Source: JBHELT01 sp046262935 (lineage in GTDB: Bacteria > Actinomycetota > CADDZG01 > JAHWKV01). From it: a DNA stretch of 64,000 nt. The notes under the pieces were generated by a model that saw nothing but the letters and a program-made list of their open reading frames with translations, made no database searches and had not been told where the DNA came from. Location: positions 71,203-135,202 of the forward strand of contig JBHELT010000074.1 of assembly GCA_046262935.1 (NCBI GenBank), read 5' to 3'. Position numbers and translations under genes: made by a program. Positions 23,480-32,920 of this stretch are shown here, in pieces (the first letter of the stretch is position 1; each line of letters opens with the position of its first letter).

Positions 23480-24700
23480 TCAAGCAAGGCCCCCGGTCGC
23501 AGACTTGGTGGTTCCGAAACGCTTCTGTGCCTTGAGAACGCGCCTCGCTATCGATGCACGATGTACTTCGGAAGGGCCATCGTAGATCCGCGCGGCGCGC
23601 GCATCGCGATAGAAGCGCTCGAGTGGAAGATCGGTTGAATAGCCCAGCGACCCATGTATCTGAAGGGCTCTGTCGACGATGTTGTTGAGCGACTCGGCTA
23701 TGAACACCTTGGCGAAACCAACTTCCTGCCGGAAGTCTTGTTGGTTTTCGATGAGGTACGCGGCATGAAGAACCATTAGGCGCGACGCGTACAGCTCCAT
23801 GGCGGAATCGGCGATCATCCATTGCACTGCCTGCTTGTCCGATAGCGGTGACCCGAAGGTCTCACGCTCCAACGCCCTTTTGGCTGCAAGGTCCAACGCC
23901 CTTTGCGCCATACCGATCCACCTCATGGCGTGAGCAAGGCGCGCCGGGCCTAATCTGGTTTGCGCAAGCGCGTATCCCATGCCTTCGCCGCCCAATATGG
24001 AGTCGCCAGACACGACGCAGTCGGTGATCTTCACTTCGCAATGCCCGCCGGGGCCTTCGGTCCCCATGGTTGGGATCTGCCTGATCACGTTCCAACCTGG
24101 ATTGTCTGAGTCGACGAGGAACAATGTGTAACCGGCGTAGGGGGGCTGCGCATCAGGCTCGGTCTGCGCAACAACTATGGCGAACGCTGCGCCGTCGGCA
24201 CCTGTGATGAACCACTTCTCACCATTGATGACCCAGTTCTCGCCAGCCTTGATCGCTCTTGTCCTTATCCCCAAAGGGTCGGAACCCGCCGCCTGTTCGG
24301 TCATAGCGAAGCAAGAGCGCGTCTTGCCCTCGGCGAGCGGCCGTAGGTATCGCTCGATCTGTTCCGCATTCGCGGCATGCAGCAAAAGGTGCATATTGCC
24401 TTCGTCGGGAGCCATGCAGTTAAGCGACAGCGAAGCCAGTCCGCTAACCCCGCATTCCTGCGATACCAATGCCATACCAAGGGGGCCGAGCCCAAGGCCG
24501 CCAAATTCAGCTGGCAAGTGGGGGTTATAGATACCCCATTCCCTGGCCTTTTCCCGCAACTCGCCAACCACTTTGTCGAAGGTTGCCTCGTCGTGATGTT
24601 CGCCGAGCACACCTTCTTGTTGAAGAACCTCTGCATCGATGAACTCCGCGACGCGGGTGCGAACGCGGTCTAACTCGTCTGGAATCTTGAAATCGATCAT
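23480..24700 (-). CDS. Acyl-CoA dehydrogenase, ACAD10/11-like
   Basis: A 406-residue FAD-dependent acyl-CoA dehydrogenase with the usual helical, beta and helical domains: FAMTEQAAGSDP and WFITGADGA at the flavin site, and QIHGSLGYSTDLPLERFYRDAR with IYDGPSEVHR near the C-terminus. The DGPSEVHR end resembles ACAD10/11 and bacterial LvaC-type enzymes. Start ATG 24700 lies 6 bases after TATGAT and lacks a ribosome site, suggesting a leaderless transcript. It heads an operon with the kinase and HAD genes. Confidence 0.9.
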   Translation of the reverse strand: MIDFKIPDELDRVRTRVAEFIDAEVLQQEGVLGEHHDEATFDKVVGELREKAREWGIYNPHLPAEFGGLGLGPLGMALVSQECGVSGLASLSLNCMAPDEGNMHLLLHAANAEQIERYLRPLAEGKTRSCFAMTEQAAGSDPLGIRTRAIKAGENWVINGEKWFITGADGAAFAIVVAQTEPDAQPPYAGYTLFLVDSDNPGWNVIRQIPTMGTEGPGGHCEVKITDCVVSGDSILGGEGMGYALAQTRLGPARLAHAMRWIGMAQRALDLAAKRALERETFGSPLSDKQAVQWMIADSAMELYASRLMVLHAAYLIENQQDFRQEVGFAKVFIAESLNNIVDRALQIHGSLGYSTDLPLERFYRDARAARIYDGPSEVHRASIARRVLKAQKRFGTTKSATGGLA

Positions 24701-24706
24701 CGGCCA

Positions 24707-24712
24707 ATCATA
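24707..24712 (-). promoter_or_regulatory. Putative -10 box of the ACAD10-like operon
   Basis: TATGAT on the minus strand ends six bases before the acyl-CoA dehydrogenase ATG. With no ribosome site present, a leaderless start is likely. Confidence 0.5.
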
Positions 24713-24778
24713 GGCGGTCAGCCGTGGGCCCCGCACGTCCGCTTGATAAGAGTGCCTTTTGAGTGTTCGAATATCTTC

Positions 24779-25702
24779 ATGCCCGATAAGCCCTTCACCA
24801 CCCGCCCAACAACCGAGGCGGACCTGCCTGCCATCGCATCGCTCGTGCGCGAACTGAACATCCGCGCCGGCAGTTCTCTAGGCCAGGAAGAAGAGAGACT
24901 GCGCGTTGACTGGAATAATCCGAAACTCGATCCGGCGAAACATACTTTGCTCGCCGAGGTGAACGGTGAGATCGCGGGCTTCGGTTTCGTTTTCATGGAG
25001 CCCCCGCAGGCAACAACCTCTGGGTTCACAACGGCCGATCAGCGAGGCAAAGGCATAGGAACAGAACTGTTGAACTTCGCCGTCGACACTGCGAGCCGGG
25101 GTGGCAACGACGAATTACTTGCATGGACGCCAAGTGCCGAGACCGAATCGATACAACTCCTTAAGAACAACGGGTTCGATCACGTGAGGTCCTTCTTCCA
25201 GATGGTCCACCCGTCACCGGGCGAGATAGCCGAGCCGACACTTCCTGCGAACATCAAAGTCGAAAGCATCGGCGGCGAAGACCGATTGTGGATGGCGAAA
25301 AAGGCGCACGACGATTCCTTCATCGACCATTGGAACTTCAGACCTATCCCGGAGGATCAGATAGCCCATTGGTTCAATTCGGATCCCAATAACGGCGAGC
25401 TATGGTTCATCGCAACCGAGGGGGCCGAGCTGGCTGGTTTGTGCCTTTGTCGGCTAAGCCCCGACGAGAATGACCAACCGCGGGGCAATGTCTCGATACT
25501 CGGGACAACTCGGCCATACCGCGGGATCGGACTCGGCAGAGCGCTTTTGGAATACGGCATCTGGCAGCTGGCAAGCAGGGAAGCCCATGAAGTCACCTTA
25601 GGCGTTGATGCGGAAAACCCGACCGGCGCCCTTGGCTTATACGAAAGGACCGGCTTCAAAGTCAGGTCCGAGAGCCGCTCTTATCGCCTGCCCCTTAGAT
25701 AA
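24779..25702 (+). CDS. Tandem GNAT acetyltransferase (mycothiol-synthase-like)
   Basis: A 307-residue protein of two GNAT domains. Domain 1 has the acetyl-CoA loop ADQRGKGIGTELL (about 87-99) and domain 2 has RPYRGIGLGRALL (about 250-262), ending in LYERTGFKV. Tandem GNAT architecture is that of MshD, the last enzyme of mycothiol synthesis, and of related small-molecule acetyltransferases; the substrate is not proven here. The ATG at 24779 is preferred to 24743 as the N-terminus then matches the family. Divergent from the acyl-CoA dehydrogenase gene. Confidence 0.82.
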   Translation: MPDKPFTTRPTTEADLPAIASLVRELNIRAGSSLGQEEERLRVDWNNPKLDPAKHTLLAEVNGEIAGFGFVFMEPPQATTSGFTTADQRGKGIGTELLNFAVDTASRGGNDELLAWTPSAETESIQLLKNNGFDHVRSFFQMVHPSPGEIAEPTLPANIKVESIGGEDRLWMAKKAHDDSFIDHWNFRPIPEDQIAHWFNSDPNNGELWFIATEGAELAGLCLCRLSPDENDQPRGNVSILGTTRPYRGIGLGRALLEYGIWQLASREAHEVTLGVDAENPTGALGLYERTGFKVRSESRSYRLPLR

Positions 25703-25761
25703 CGCCGCTCAAACTCGCTCCTGAAATTCCGTACTCCTCCTGGTTTCTATTCAAACTCCAG

Positions 25762-25808
25762 GTCGCGAGTTCTCCGGAGGGCTTGGCTCGCGACGGTCCG
25801 CCCTTTTA
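25762..25808 (+). terminator. Possible terminator after the GNAT gene
   Basis: An 8-bp perfect stem GTCGCGAG / CTCGCGAC with a 17-base loop containing TCCGGA, followed by CCCTTTTAC. It lies 60 bases past the GNAT stop, between convergent genes. Confidence 0.4.
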
Positions 25809-25847
25809 CTGTGATCCTTCTGGCTTGAAAGGTCTGCTCCTCATTCC

Positions 25848-27221
25848 TTAAGACGACGGCCAGTAGTAGAGAGTCGCTTGTCTGATATATGGCACATAAG
25901 GAGCGACCGTGACCGAAACCAAGCTCGTCGAAGGTTTACGAACGTTGTGGTGATCGTAGACATAGGTCGATGTCGAGGTTGAGATGTGGCCTTCGCAGAT
26001 GCTGTCGTAGACCAGGGTTGTCACACCACCAGAAACGATCTGGCTCGCTTGTGAGTCCCCGTCGTTGATGCAAAGGTTCATCGCCGGGTGGAGCCTGAGC
26101 ACACCCATCGGCACTTTTAGAAGTTCGAAGTGTGACCCATTGGTGGCTGAGGCAAGTCTATGGATATCGACTTCAACGGCCGTGACCGTGTTCGTGTATA
26201 CGAAGTCGAAGCTCGAATAGTTGATCCTTGCAGGCGGAGCAAAGATCCCTCCACCGGTCCATGCCGTGACTGTCGTCGACGTAACGGGGTCGGAATCATA
26301 GCCAAGGATGGAGTGCTGAGCTGTGGCGGTCGAGGTTGAAGCGTCCAAAACATCCATGAGGCTGGCACCGATCGTCCCCGGACTGCTCTCGGCCATCTTC
26401 GGTATATGAACCACCACGCTCCAGTCTTCACATACGGTTGCTGTCTGTGCTCCGTTATTGATCAGGGCGCAGGGATCTCCCATCTGACCACTTGCCCACT
26501 TGCCCGTTGCGGTGTCGGTCACGATCGGGTTGTAGTTGGAGCTGAATCCGAACATGTGACCGCAGTCGTCAACCGGCGTTGGCGGCAGGCACGGCGAGTC
26601 CCGCTCTGCCTGGGTTGCACCTCGATAGTTGTAGTTGACACCGGGCCAATCTGTGACGGCGAAGCTTCGGACCTCGAGCGACATCGGGTGCATGGTTTCG
26701 TCTATCTCGGCTGATGCAACGGGGGTGTCTATCGTGCCAAGAGTCTCGTTGTAAACGCTAGCTGGTACCCATGTGAAATAGATGTGCCCCTCCGAGACAC
26801 CTTTGCTTTCAAGGGCGAAGTTGAGGTTGGCGAATCCCTCCCCGCTGCCGGCTGCTCCATCAACGTGGCCGAGGTCGATGGTCGAGTTAAGTGGAGCCGG
26901 AGGTAGGTAATACACCCCCTGAGCTGTGAGCACCGCGGTAGATAAATCGTCGGCAGTAACCACCGTGATAGCCAGAAAGGCGTTCTTCAAGCGGTAATAA
27001 AAGTTGAGCGAAAGATCGGTTTCGAAATTGGGGGTTGTTATCTTGAACGGATACTCGGCAATCGCAACACCGATGCCTCCGTTGGAGTTGGACGATCCCG
27101 AGATCGATGCCAATAAATCCTTATGTGCGGCCGTGCAATTTTCGTTCCAAGGACCGTTTCCTACAGTGTTCGTGGTCAGGGATTCCAGCGTCGCCAACTT
27201 CGATGCGAAGAAAGACTTCAC
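25848..27221 (-). CDS. Secreted-region protein of unknown function, in frame with the upstream pseudo-subtilase
   Basis: A 457-residue Ser/Thr/Asn-rich beta-type protein with several Cys and no recognisable domain. It has no signal peptide and no ribosome site before its GTG. It lies in exactly the reading frame of the subtilase-like gene, separated from it by one TAA and 11 sense codons. It may thus be the C-terminal half of one long exported protein cut by a nonsense change, or a coupled second gene. Its product would only be exported if joined to, or read through from, the upstream part. Confidence 0.65.
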   Translation of the reverse strand: MKSFFASKLATLESLTTNTVGNGPWNENCTAAHKDLLASISGSSNSNGGIGVAIAEYPFKITTPNFETDLSLNFYYRLKNAFLAITVVTADDLSTAVLTAQGVYYLPPAPLNSTIDLGHVDGAAGSGEGFANLNFALESKGVSEGHIYFTWVPASVYNETLGTIDTPVASAEIDETMHPMSLEVRSFAVTDWPGVNYNYRGATQAERDSPCLPPTPVDDCGHMFGFSSNYNPIVTDTATGKWASGQMGDPCALINNGAQTATVCEDWSVVVHIPKMAESSPGTIGASLMDVLDASTSTATAQHSILGYDSDPVTSTTVTAWTGGGIFAPPARINYSSFDFVYTNTVTAVEVDIHRLASATNGSHFELLKVPMGVLRLHPAMNLCINDGDSQASQIVSGGVTTLVYDSICEGHISTSTSTYVYDHHNVRKPSTSLVSVTVAPYVPYIRQATLYYWPSS

Positions 27222-27254
27222 CGGGAGCTGATCGCACGGCCTGATCCTGTCGAT

Positions 27255-29774
27255 TTAACGGGAAGTCACGACGGTTTGAACCGGTTCTCTCAAGTAGCCA
27301 AGGTTCACAAGGATCGGTGGAGAGTGGTTCACGGTTGTGACGGTGGTTGTTGTCGAGGTTGGGGTAGCCGGAACTACGACAGTTTGTGTCGTGTCAAGGG
27401 TCACTGAAAATGCCGCATGTACTCGGTCCCATATTTCGGTCGCTGTATTAGTCACGCGAGGGGTATCGACTGTCGGAGTCGGAGGAGTGCCTGGCGGGGG
27501 GGTGTTTATTGTAGTGATTGAATCATCCAGGGCCTTTTTCGTACACCAACGCCATTTTGCGTCATTGACAGTCCCGGTCTGCCCGGACCAGTCGTCGATA
27601 GTGTGGGTAGGTGACGCTCCTTCGTAGTACGACGCGGAGCAACGGGGGAACTTAGGCAACAACAATGTATCGAACTTGGAGTACGAAACCTTCTTACCTA
27701 GGTCATCGTTTACCGTCCTCACCGAATTCGTTGGTAGGTCATAAACGTCGGACTTGATCTGGGCACCGTAGTCGCTCAATTCCCGGACCGAGTAATAACC
27801 GGCGAAGAGCAGCGGCATCTGCCCGAGTCCTTTGCACGTGTCCGGTGAGGTGACGAGGTCGGATTGGCCGGTCCCCGACATGAAACGGTCGCAGGAAAGC
27901 GCCGATGTGACCGCGCCTGCCAGTGCCCAGCTGGTCGGATCGAGAGGGAGCATGTGAAGTGCATGATTAACAACCGTTGCGCTCGGTGGCAGAGCAGGGG
28001 TCAAAAGCAAGGTGTTGTTGTCTTCGGAATCGTTATGGATCTCGAATGATCTTCCCATCGGGTGATATCCGTTGGCGCCGCAGAGGGTCTGGTTATCGGT
28101 TGAAGTCGTGGTCGAGGAACCGTCGGTTTGCTGCATGGCGATGGCCAAGCGTCCGCAGTAGTAGCCAACCGCCGATGGATTGCCCGAGTAGGTGAAGGAG
28201 ACCGCCGTTTGAGTCGTCCCTGCTGTGGCGGTGATCAGGAATGGAACCGGATTATCGTCCGTGGTGCCAGTCACGATGTGGCCGGTCACGTCGACCCCGA
28301 TGTAATCCGACATGGTGACCGTCGCGGCGACGGGCACGGCGTTCTTGGCCTTCACGTATGTCGTCTGAACGGTGTCGGTTGACTGAAATCCCCCGTCTGC
28401 GATCCCGAGCGACAACGGATCGGTGGAGGTTGAAGTGACGGTCGGGATACTGTCGGCCGAGGTCAGGCCACCGAACACACCTGCGCCCTGCCTCCAGACC
28501 GGCACTCCCGAGATCGCCTTGGCTGCATGGATGAGCGCAGCCTTTACAACGACGGTGTCGGTCACACCTTGAACCGATAAAGCGCCAGCCGATGCCGCAA
28601 CTATGGCGGTCGAAACAAGGCTGGTATCCAGCACCGCTGCCGCCTTGGGTGTCCATCCCGAGCATGAGCAGTCCCAATCGGGAACCACGGCGCCGCTGGT
28701 GACGAGTGAGCCTTGAGCTTTCACTTGATTAGCGAGCTTCGATGCGATCGGAAGAACGATGTTGGCACCGGTCGGGGCCAAAAGATCGGGCTTGGCTTTT
28801 AGTTCGATGGAAGGACCTGCGGACGATTTCGGTGAGACCGTGTTGGTTGAACGATAACCACCGACGGTTATGACTGAGTCAAGGTTGGCAAGGCCCTCGA
28901 TGGTCTGAGGGTTAGGCCCTAGATCACCGGCAGGGACGATGACCGACAAAGCCTTGAATGTGGTCGGAGGACTCGCCGATGAGACGTGGGATTTCACAAG
29001 GCCGTTGATCAGGCGGCGGTCCAGATCGAAGTACTTCATGAGCTCTCGGTAGCTGTTGACGGTCGCGTATTCGTTGTGGGAACGATGCTGAGATTTGAAT
29101 AGGTCGTCATTGGTTGGGATGCCGTAGACGGGACCGTTTGAGCCTTGCAGCGGGGAGGAGAGCACCGAGTTAACGACCTTGTCCCATTTACCGCTCGACA
29201 TGGCCGCGGTCTCTGGATCGAGAAAATCATTGGGCGGGAATCCGAGGACGACAACGTCGTAGTTGTTGGCGTAGTCGTATACGTTCTGAAGGTCCCAGTT
29301 GAGCTGATACGGGCTGATGACTCCATCGACGTAGGCGTTGTAGGAACGGATCGTCACGTGCGCCCTGTCGTTGAACAGTTGCAATAGCGCAGAGGCCATC
29401 AAGGTCCCGTACCCAAGGGAATCGCCCAGGGTGTTTCCGGTTATCTGGGCGGTCATGGTCGCAGGGAAGTTGTCCGAGGATGGATCGACCCCCGATGAGA
29501 TGAGGGCCACCCTCACTGTGGGAAGGGAACCTGGGTCGGGGCGGAAGTGCTCGATCACCGAGCCCAAGCTGCTCTGAGATTGAGGAGCGCCGCCGCTATA
29601 TCCATTAGGGATCCCGGCGCCGTCATCGCCGATCTTGAACCAGCTCGGAGCCTGCATGCTCACGGTCCCCGGACCCGTGGCCACGGCGGGAGGCGTTTGC
29701 ATGGGAAGGATCCCGATCAGAAATACGATCACGGCAAGGCGCGCGACCAAAGACTTCTTCGAAGAAGTATCCAC
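27255..29774 (-). CDS. Secreted subtilase-like protein lacking the catalytic triad (pseudoprotease)
   Basis: An 839-residue protein with a signal peptide (about 1-33, ending AVATG). An S8-like fold follows: VRVALISSGVDP where active enzymes have DTG, GYGTLMAS where they have HGTHVAG, IVPAGDLGPN where they have the AAGN oxyanion Asn, and DTSLVSTAIVAASAGAL for the GTSMAAP serine region. So Asp is Ser, His is Tyr and Asn is Asp, with only Ser kept. The C-terminal half is Thr/Ser/Pro-rich. The GTG at 29774 has a GAGGGGGG site just upstream. Likely a binding or scaffold protein on the cell surface. Confidence 0.75.
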   Translation of the reverse strand: MDTSSKKSLVARLAVIVFLIGILPMQTPPAVATGPGTVSMQAPSWFKIGDDGAGIPNGYSGGAPQSQSSLGSVIEHFRPDPGSLPTVRVALISSGVDPSSDNFPATMTAQITGNTLGDSLGYGTLMASALLQLFNDRAHVTIRSYNAYVDGVISPYQLNWDLQNVYDYANNYDVVVLGFPPNDFLDPETAAMSSGKWDKVVNSVLSSPLQGSNGPVYGIPTNDDLFKSQHRSHNEYATVNSYRELMKYFDLDRRLINGLVKSHVSSASPPTTFKALSVIVPAGDLGPNPQTIEGLANLDSVITVGGYRSTNTVSPKSSAGPSIELKAKPDLLAPTGANIVLPIASKLANQVKAQGSLVTSGAVVPDWDCSCSGWTPKAAAVLDTSLVSTAIVAASAGALSVQGVTDTVVVKAALIHAAKAISGVPVWRQGAGVFGGLTSADSIPTVTSTSTDPLSLGIADGGFQSTDTVQTTYVKAKNAVPVAATVTMSDYIGVDVTGHIVTGTTDDNPVPFLITATAGTTQTAVSFTYSGNPSAVGYYCGRLAIAMQQTDGSSTTTSTDNQTLCGANGYHPMGRSFEIHNDSEDNNTLLLTPALPPSATVVNHALHMLPLDPTSWALAGAVTSALSCDRFMSGTGQSDLVTSPDTCKGLGQMPLLFAGYYSVRELSDYGAQIKSDVYDLPTNSVRTVNDDLGKKVSYSKFDTLLLPKFPRCSASYYEGASPTHTIDDWSGQTGTVNDAKWRWCTKKALDDSITTINTPPPGTPPTPTVDTPRVTNTATEIWDRVHAAFSVTLDTTQTVVVPATPTSTTTTVTTVNHSPPILVNLGYLREPVQTVVTSR

Positions 29775-29930
29775 TAGCCCCCCTCTCAACCATTGAACGG
29801 CCCGTCCCATCGAAAGTTTCGTAGCTAGGCCCTAGGGTCTGTTTGCAAAGTATTCGGCGTTAAGTGCGATATTCGTGCTTTGTCCGGATAGATTTATTTT
29901 GCCGTCCCTAGGAAGGAATCCAATCAATCG

Positions 29931-31865
29931 GTGTCGAATCTTGGGGACATGACTTCCATCAGTCGCGTCCGTAAACAGCTTCTTCGAGCGGGTCTGGTCC
30001 TGCCGATGATGGCGAGCCTGATGGCGACCACAGCTGCAAGGGCCGATCTCATCAAGAGCGGAAAGACCACTTTGGTTTCATCGAACTCGGGTGGCCAAGC
30101 CGGGGACGGTAGTCGGCCCTCCATCTCAGGTGACGGCCGTTATGTAGCGTTCGAATCTTGGGATTCGCTCACCCCTGACGACACCGATGGTGGGAATTCA
30201 GACATCTACATCAAAGACACCCTGACCGGGATCACGACACTTGCAACTCCGACCGATTCACATTGCAACACGAAACCAACGATCTCGAGGGATGGAACCG
30301 GGTTGAGCTATCTTGCTGGAGGGTGGGGGACCTTCTCCGTGGGTCTTGGGATTCACGACCCGGGAGAGTTCTGCTATGGCTCGGGGGTGATGTTTCGTGA
30401 CCTTCCATCGGGGGTCACGAGGAGCATCAACGACTACGTCACGTTCAATGCCAAGATGTCAAAGGACGGTCGCTATGTGGCCGCCATCGAGAACCCTTCC
30501 GAGGATGACCAATACTTCTTGTCCCTTTACGACAACGCCGGGGCCTTGGTTTGGAAGTCGTCAGAAATCTGTTATGGGGTCCAATGCTCGGCCGAACTTG
30601 AACCTGGCTTATCGATTTCAGACAACGGCAGATTCGTGGCCTTCGACACTTTTCAGAGCTCACCAAACGACACCGATGGGAATTGGGACGTTTACGTTCA
30701 CGACAGGGATTCCGACGACAATGGCGTCTTCGACGAAACCGGGAAAACAACGACCTATCTCGGCGGGATCATGCCTGCAGGGAATTCACCTTGGACTAGG
30801 TATCCGACTTTGTCAGGAAACGGAAGCAGCTTGTTCTTCGTGACGTACTCTGGACGATCAACAGGGCCGCGGTATGCAATCGTTGCTCGAGATCTTGTTG
30901 CCAATACCAGTGAATTAGTCGCTTATGGCCACGTGCCTTTGATTGGAAACATCATGGATGTGAACCAGAACGGTCAGGTCTTCGCATTTACCAGTGCATC
31001 GGCCTTGACGACGGACGATGTGAATCCTTTATTGGACGTTTATTTGCGGGACAGATCCTCAGGCAGAACCTATCTGGTGTCCACAGAAGTGAACGGCCTT
31101 CCCGCCGCCGAGGATGCTTACTACCCCAGCATCTCAGCGGACGGCAAACGAGTCGCCTTCGCTACCTCGCCTTATTCTTGGCTGGACTACGACCAGCACT
31201 TTAACCGGCGCATCTTTCTAAAAGACCTGACCGTCCCTTGCGACCTCCCCGTCTGCGATCCATTCCCTGAGGTTCCCCCTTCCACCTACGATCCTCCACC
31301 GTCGCTGCCCCCGTGGCCGACGCCCCCGAGTGTCAGCCTCAGCACTAACACCGATCGGTTCGCTCCCTTCGACGACGCGACCGTTTGTTACTATTCGCCG
31401 TACAACATATTGACCAGCGGGCTTTCTAGCACCCAGACCTGCACCAGTTCATCGGCCGAGACCACTTCGGTCGCCCACGTTGCCCAGGTGGGATCGTTGT
31501 CGGTCGGAGGAACTGGATACGCCTCGACTGCTCTTGCGTCTGGTTACGTTGCTGGCGTCTATAAGTCGTCTGCGATGTCGGTGTTTCACGCGTCGGCCTC
31601 TTCGACACTAACGGCGGTTGCCAAGATCGAAGGAACCTCATTCGGGAACTTCCCGCACACCGTGTGCCTTCTGATTACCGACTCCTTGTCGGGAGCTCAA
31701 CTCGGCTCCGACTGCCTGAACAAACCGACTTCGGTCAGGGACCTTTCGGTCACGGTCGGTTATACCGGTGCCCCAACGATCAAAGCTACGATCGTGGCAT
31801 CTACGAGCAGGGACTTGGTCGCAGGGCAGATCCTGCTGAAAGAGATCTTGTTCACACAGGCTTGA
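29931..31865 (+). CDS. Secreted PD40/TolB-like beta-propeller protein
   Basis: A 644-residue exported protein. The signal peptide (about 7-38) ends at ARA, then repeats such as PSISGDGRYVAFES, PTISRDGTGLSYLA, LSISDNGRFVAFDT and PSISADGKRVAFAT mark a TolB/PD40 six-bladed propeller to about residue 430. A Pro-rich hinge (PPSTYDPPPSLPPWPTPP) leads to a C-terminal beta domain. Probably binds surface or environmental ligands. Divergent from the pseudo-subtilase. The start is GTG 29931 or ATG 29949; ribosome sites are poor for both. The IS3-like element begins 12 bases after its stop. Confidence 0.8.
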   Translation: MSNLGDMTSISRVRKQLLRAGLVLPMMASLMATTAARADLIKSGKTTLVSSNSGGQAGDGSRPSISGDGRYVAFESWDSLTPDDTDGGNSDIYIKDTLTGITTLATPTDSHCNTKPTISRDGTGLSYLAGGWGTFSVGLGIHDPGEFCYGSGVMFRDLPSGVTRSINDYVTFNAKMSKDGRYVAAIENPSEDDQYFLSLYDNAGALVWKSSEICYGVQCSAELEPGLSISDNGRFVAFDTFQSSPNDTDGNWDVYVHDRDSDDNGVFDETGKTTTYLGGIMPAGNSPWTRYPTLSGNGSSLFFVTYSGRSTGPRYAIVARDLVANTSELVAYGHVPLIGNIMDVNQNGQVFAFTSASALTTDDVNPLLDVYLRDRSSGRTYLVSTEVNGLPAAEDAYYPSISADGKRVAFATSPYSWLDYDQHFNRRIFLKDLTVPCDLPVCDPFPEVPPSTYDPPPSLPPWPTPPSVSLSTNTDRFAPFDDATVCYYSPYNILTSGLSSTQTCTSSSAETTSVAHVAQVGSLSVGGTGYASTALASGYVAGVYKSSAMSVFHASASSTLTAVAKIEGTSFGNFPHTVCLLITDSLSGAQLGSDCLNKPTSVRDLSVTVGYTGAPTIKATIVASTSRDLVAGQILLKEILFTQA

Positions 31866-31910
31866 GGTTCGGAACCTGCCAATCTTTTTGAGACACATCT
31901 GGTCACGAGT

Positions 31911-32920
31911 TTAGTGTCCTCCTTCCTCTGACAGCGAATCTTGAGGCGGGTTTATCCAGACGGCATTAGGGATCATCCGGGGAGAGGGCATCCCCTTCAC
32001 GAACCGTTCGGGGTGCGCGTTGAACGCCTCTGCCAGGACCTTAGAACGTCGTTCATGTACGACCAGGGCGCGGCCGTAGTGGACTTGCTCGGGGGTCATC
32101 ATCGCGATACCGGAGTGACGGTGAGCGGTGTTGTCCAGTCGAAAAAGCTGCCGCAGAAGCTTCTTGCGTGCTCGAACGATCCGAACCGATCGGGGAAGTC
32201 GGGGCGATACTTCATGGTCTTGAACGCGGACTCGGAGAAGGGATTGTCGTTGGAGGTGTGCGGTCGAGAGTGCGATTTGGTTACACCCAGATCAGCAAGC
32301 AGAAACGCCACGGGTCGCGAGCGCATCGCTGAGCCGTTGTCCGCGTGCAAAGTGAGCTGATCGGCGCGGATGCCCTGATTGGCAAGCGTCTGGGAGATGA
32401 GGCGTTCGGCGAGGATCTTTGATTCGGTATGAGCCAGCATCCACCCCACGACGTAGCGACTGTATATATCCATGATCTTGTAGAGCTTGAAGCGTGACCA
32501 CTTCACCGGACCTTTGAGATCGGTTATGTCCCAGGTCCAGACTTCGTTCGGTGCTGTGGCCAGCAGCTCGGGTTTGGCATATGCAGGATGGGTTAGCTGG
32601 TTGCGTCGCTCACGTACTTCACCAGATGCCGCAAGGACGCGGTAGAACGTACGCTCTGCGGCAAGGTAGATGCCTTCGTCCATCAGCGTCGCCACGATCT
32701 CGCCAGGTGCGGTGTCGACGAAGCGCTCCGAATGACAAACATCAAGCACCTTTGCCCGTTCGTCGTCATCGAGCGCTCGCGGATGCGGCGTTGGCTTCGG
32801 ATGAGGACCATGCATCCGTCCACGTCTTCGCCGGTAGAACGTGGCTGGCACCACACCCATCTGCGCACACGCTGCTCTCGTGCCGATCGCAGGAGCCAGT
32901 TTCTCCGCCGCCTCCATCAC
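31911..32920 (-). pseudogene. IS3-type transposase OrfB, frameshifted
   Basis: A DDE integrase-core transposase: WDITDLKG, LHADNGSAMRS and NDNPFSESAFKTMKYRPDFP carry the three acidic residues. The start GTG at 32920 overlaps the orfA stop. The frame fails after FFDW: one base is missing where TAC (Tyr) is expected, and translation ends at 32099. The -1 frame continues as NTAHRHSGIAMMTPEQVHYGR and on to 31911, a normal OrfB ending. With the base restored the product would be about 336 residues. Confidence 0.88.

Noticed and set aside
32105..32140. Programmed -1 frameshift within the IS3 orfB
   Set aside because: IS3 elements shift between orfA and orfB, not here, and there is no classic slippery heptamer in frame; a missing base restores the family motif.
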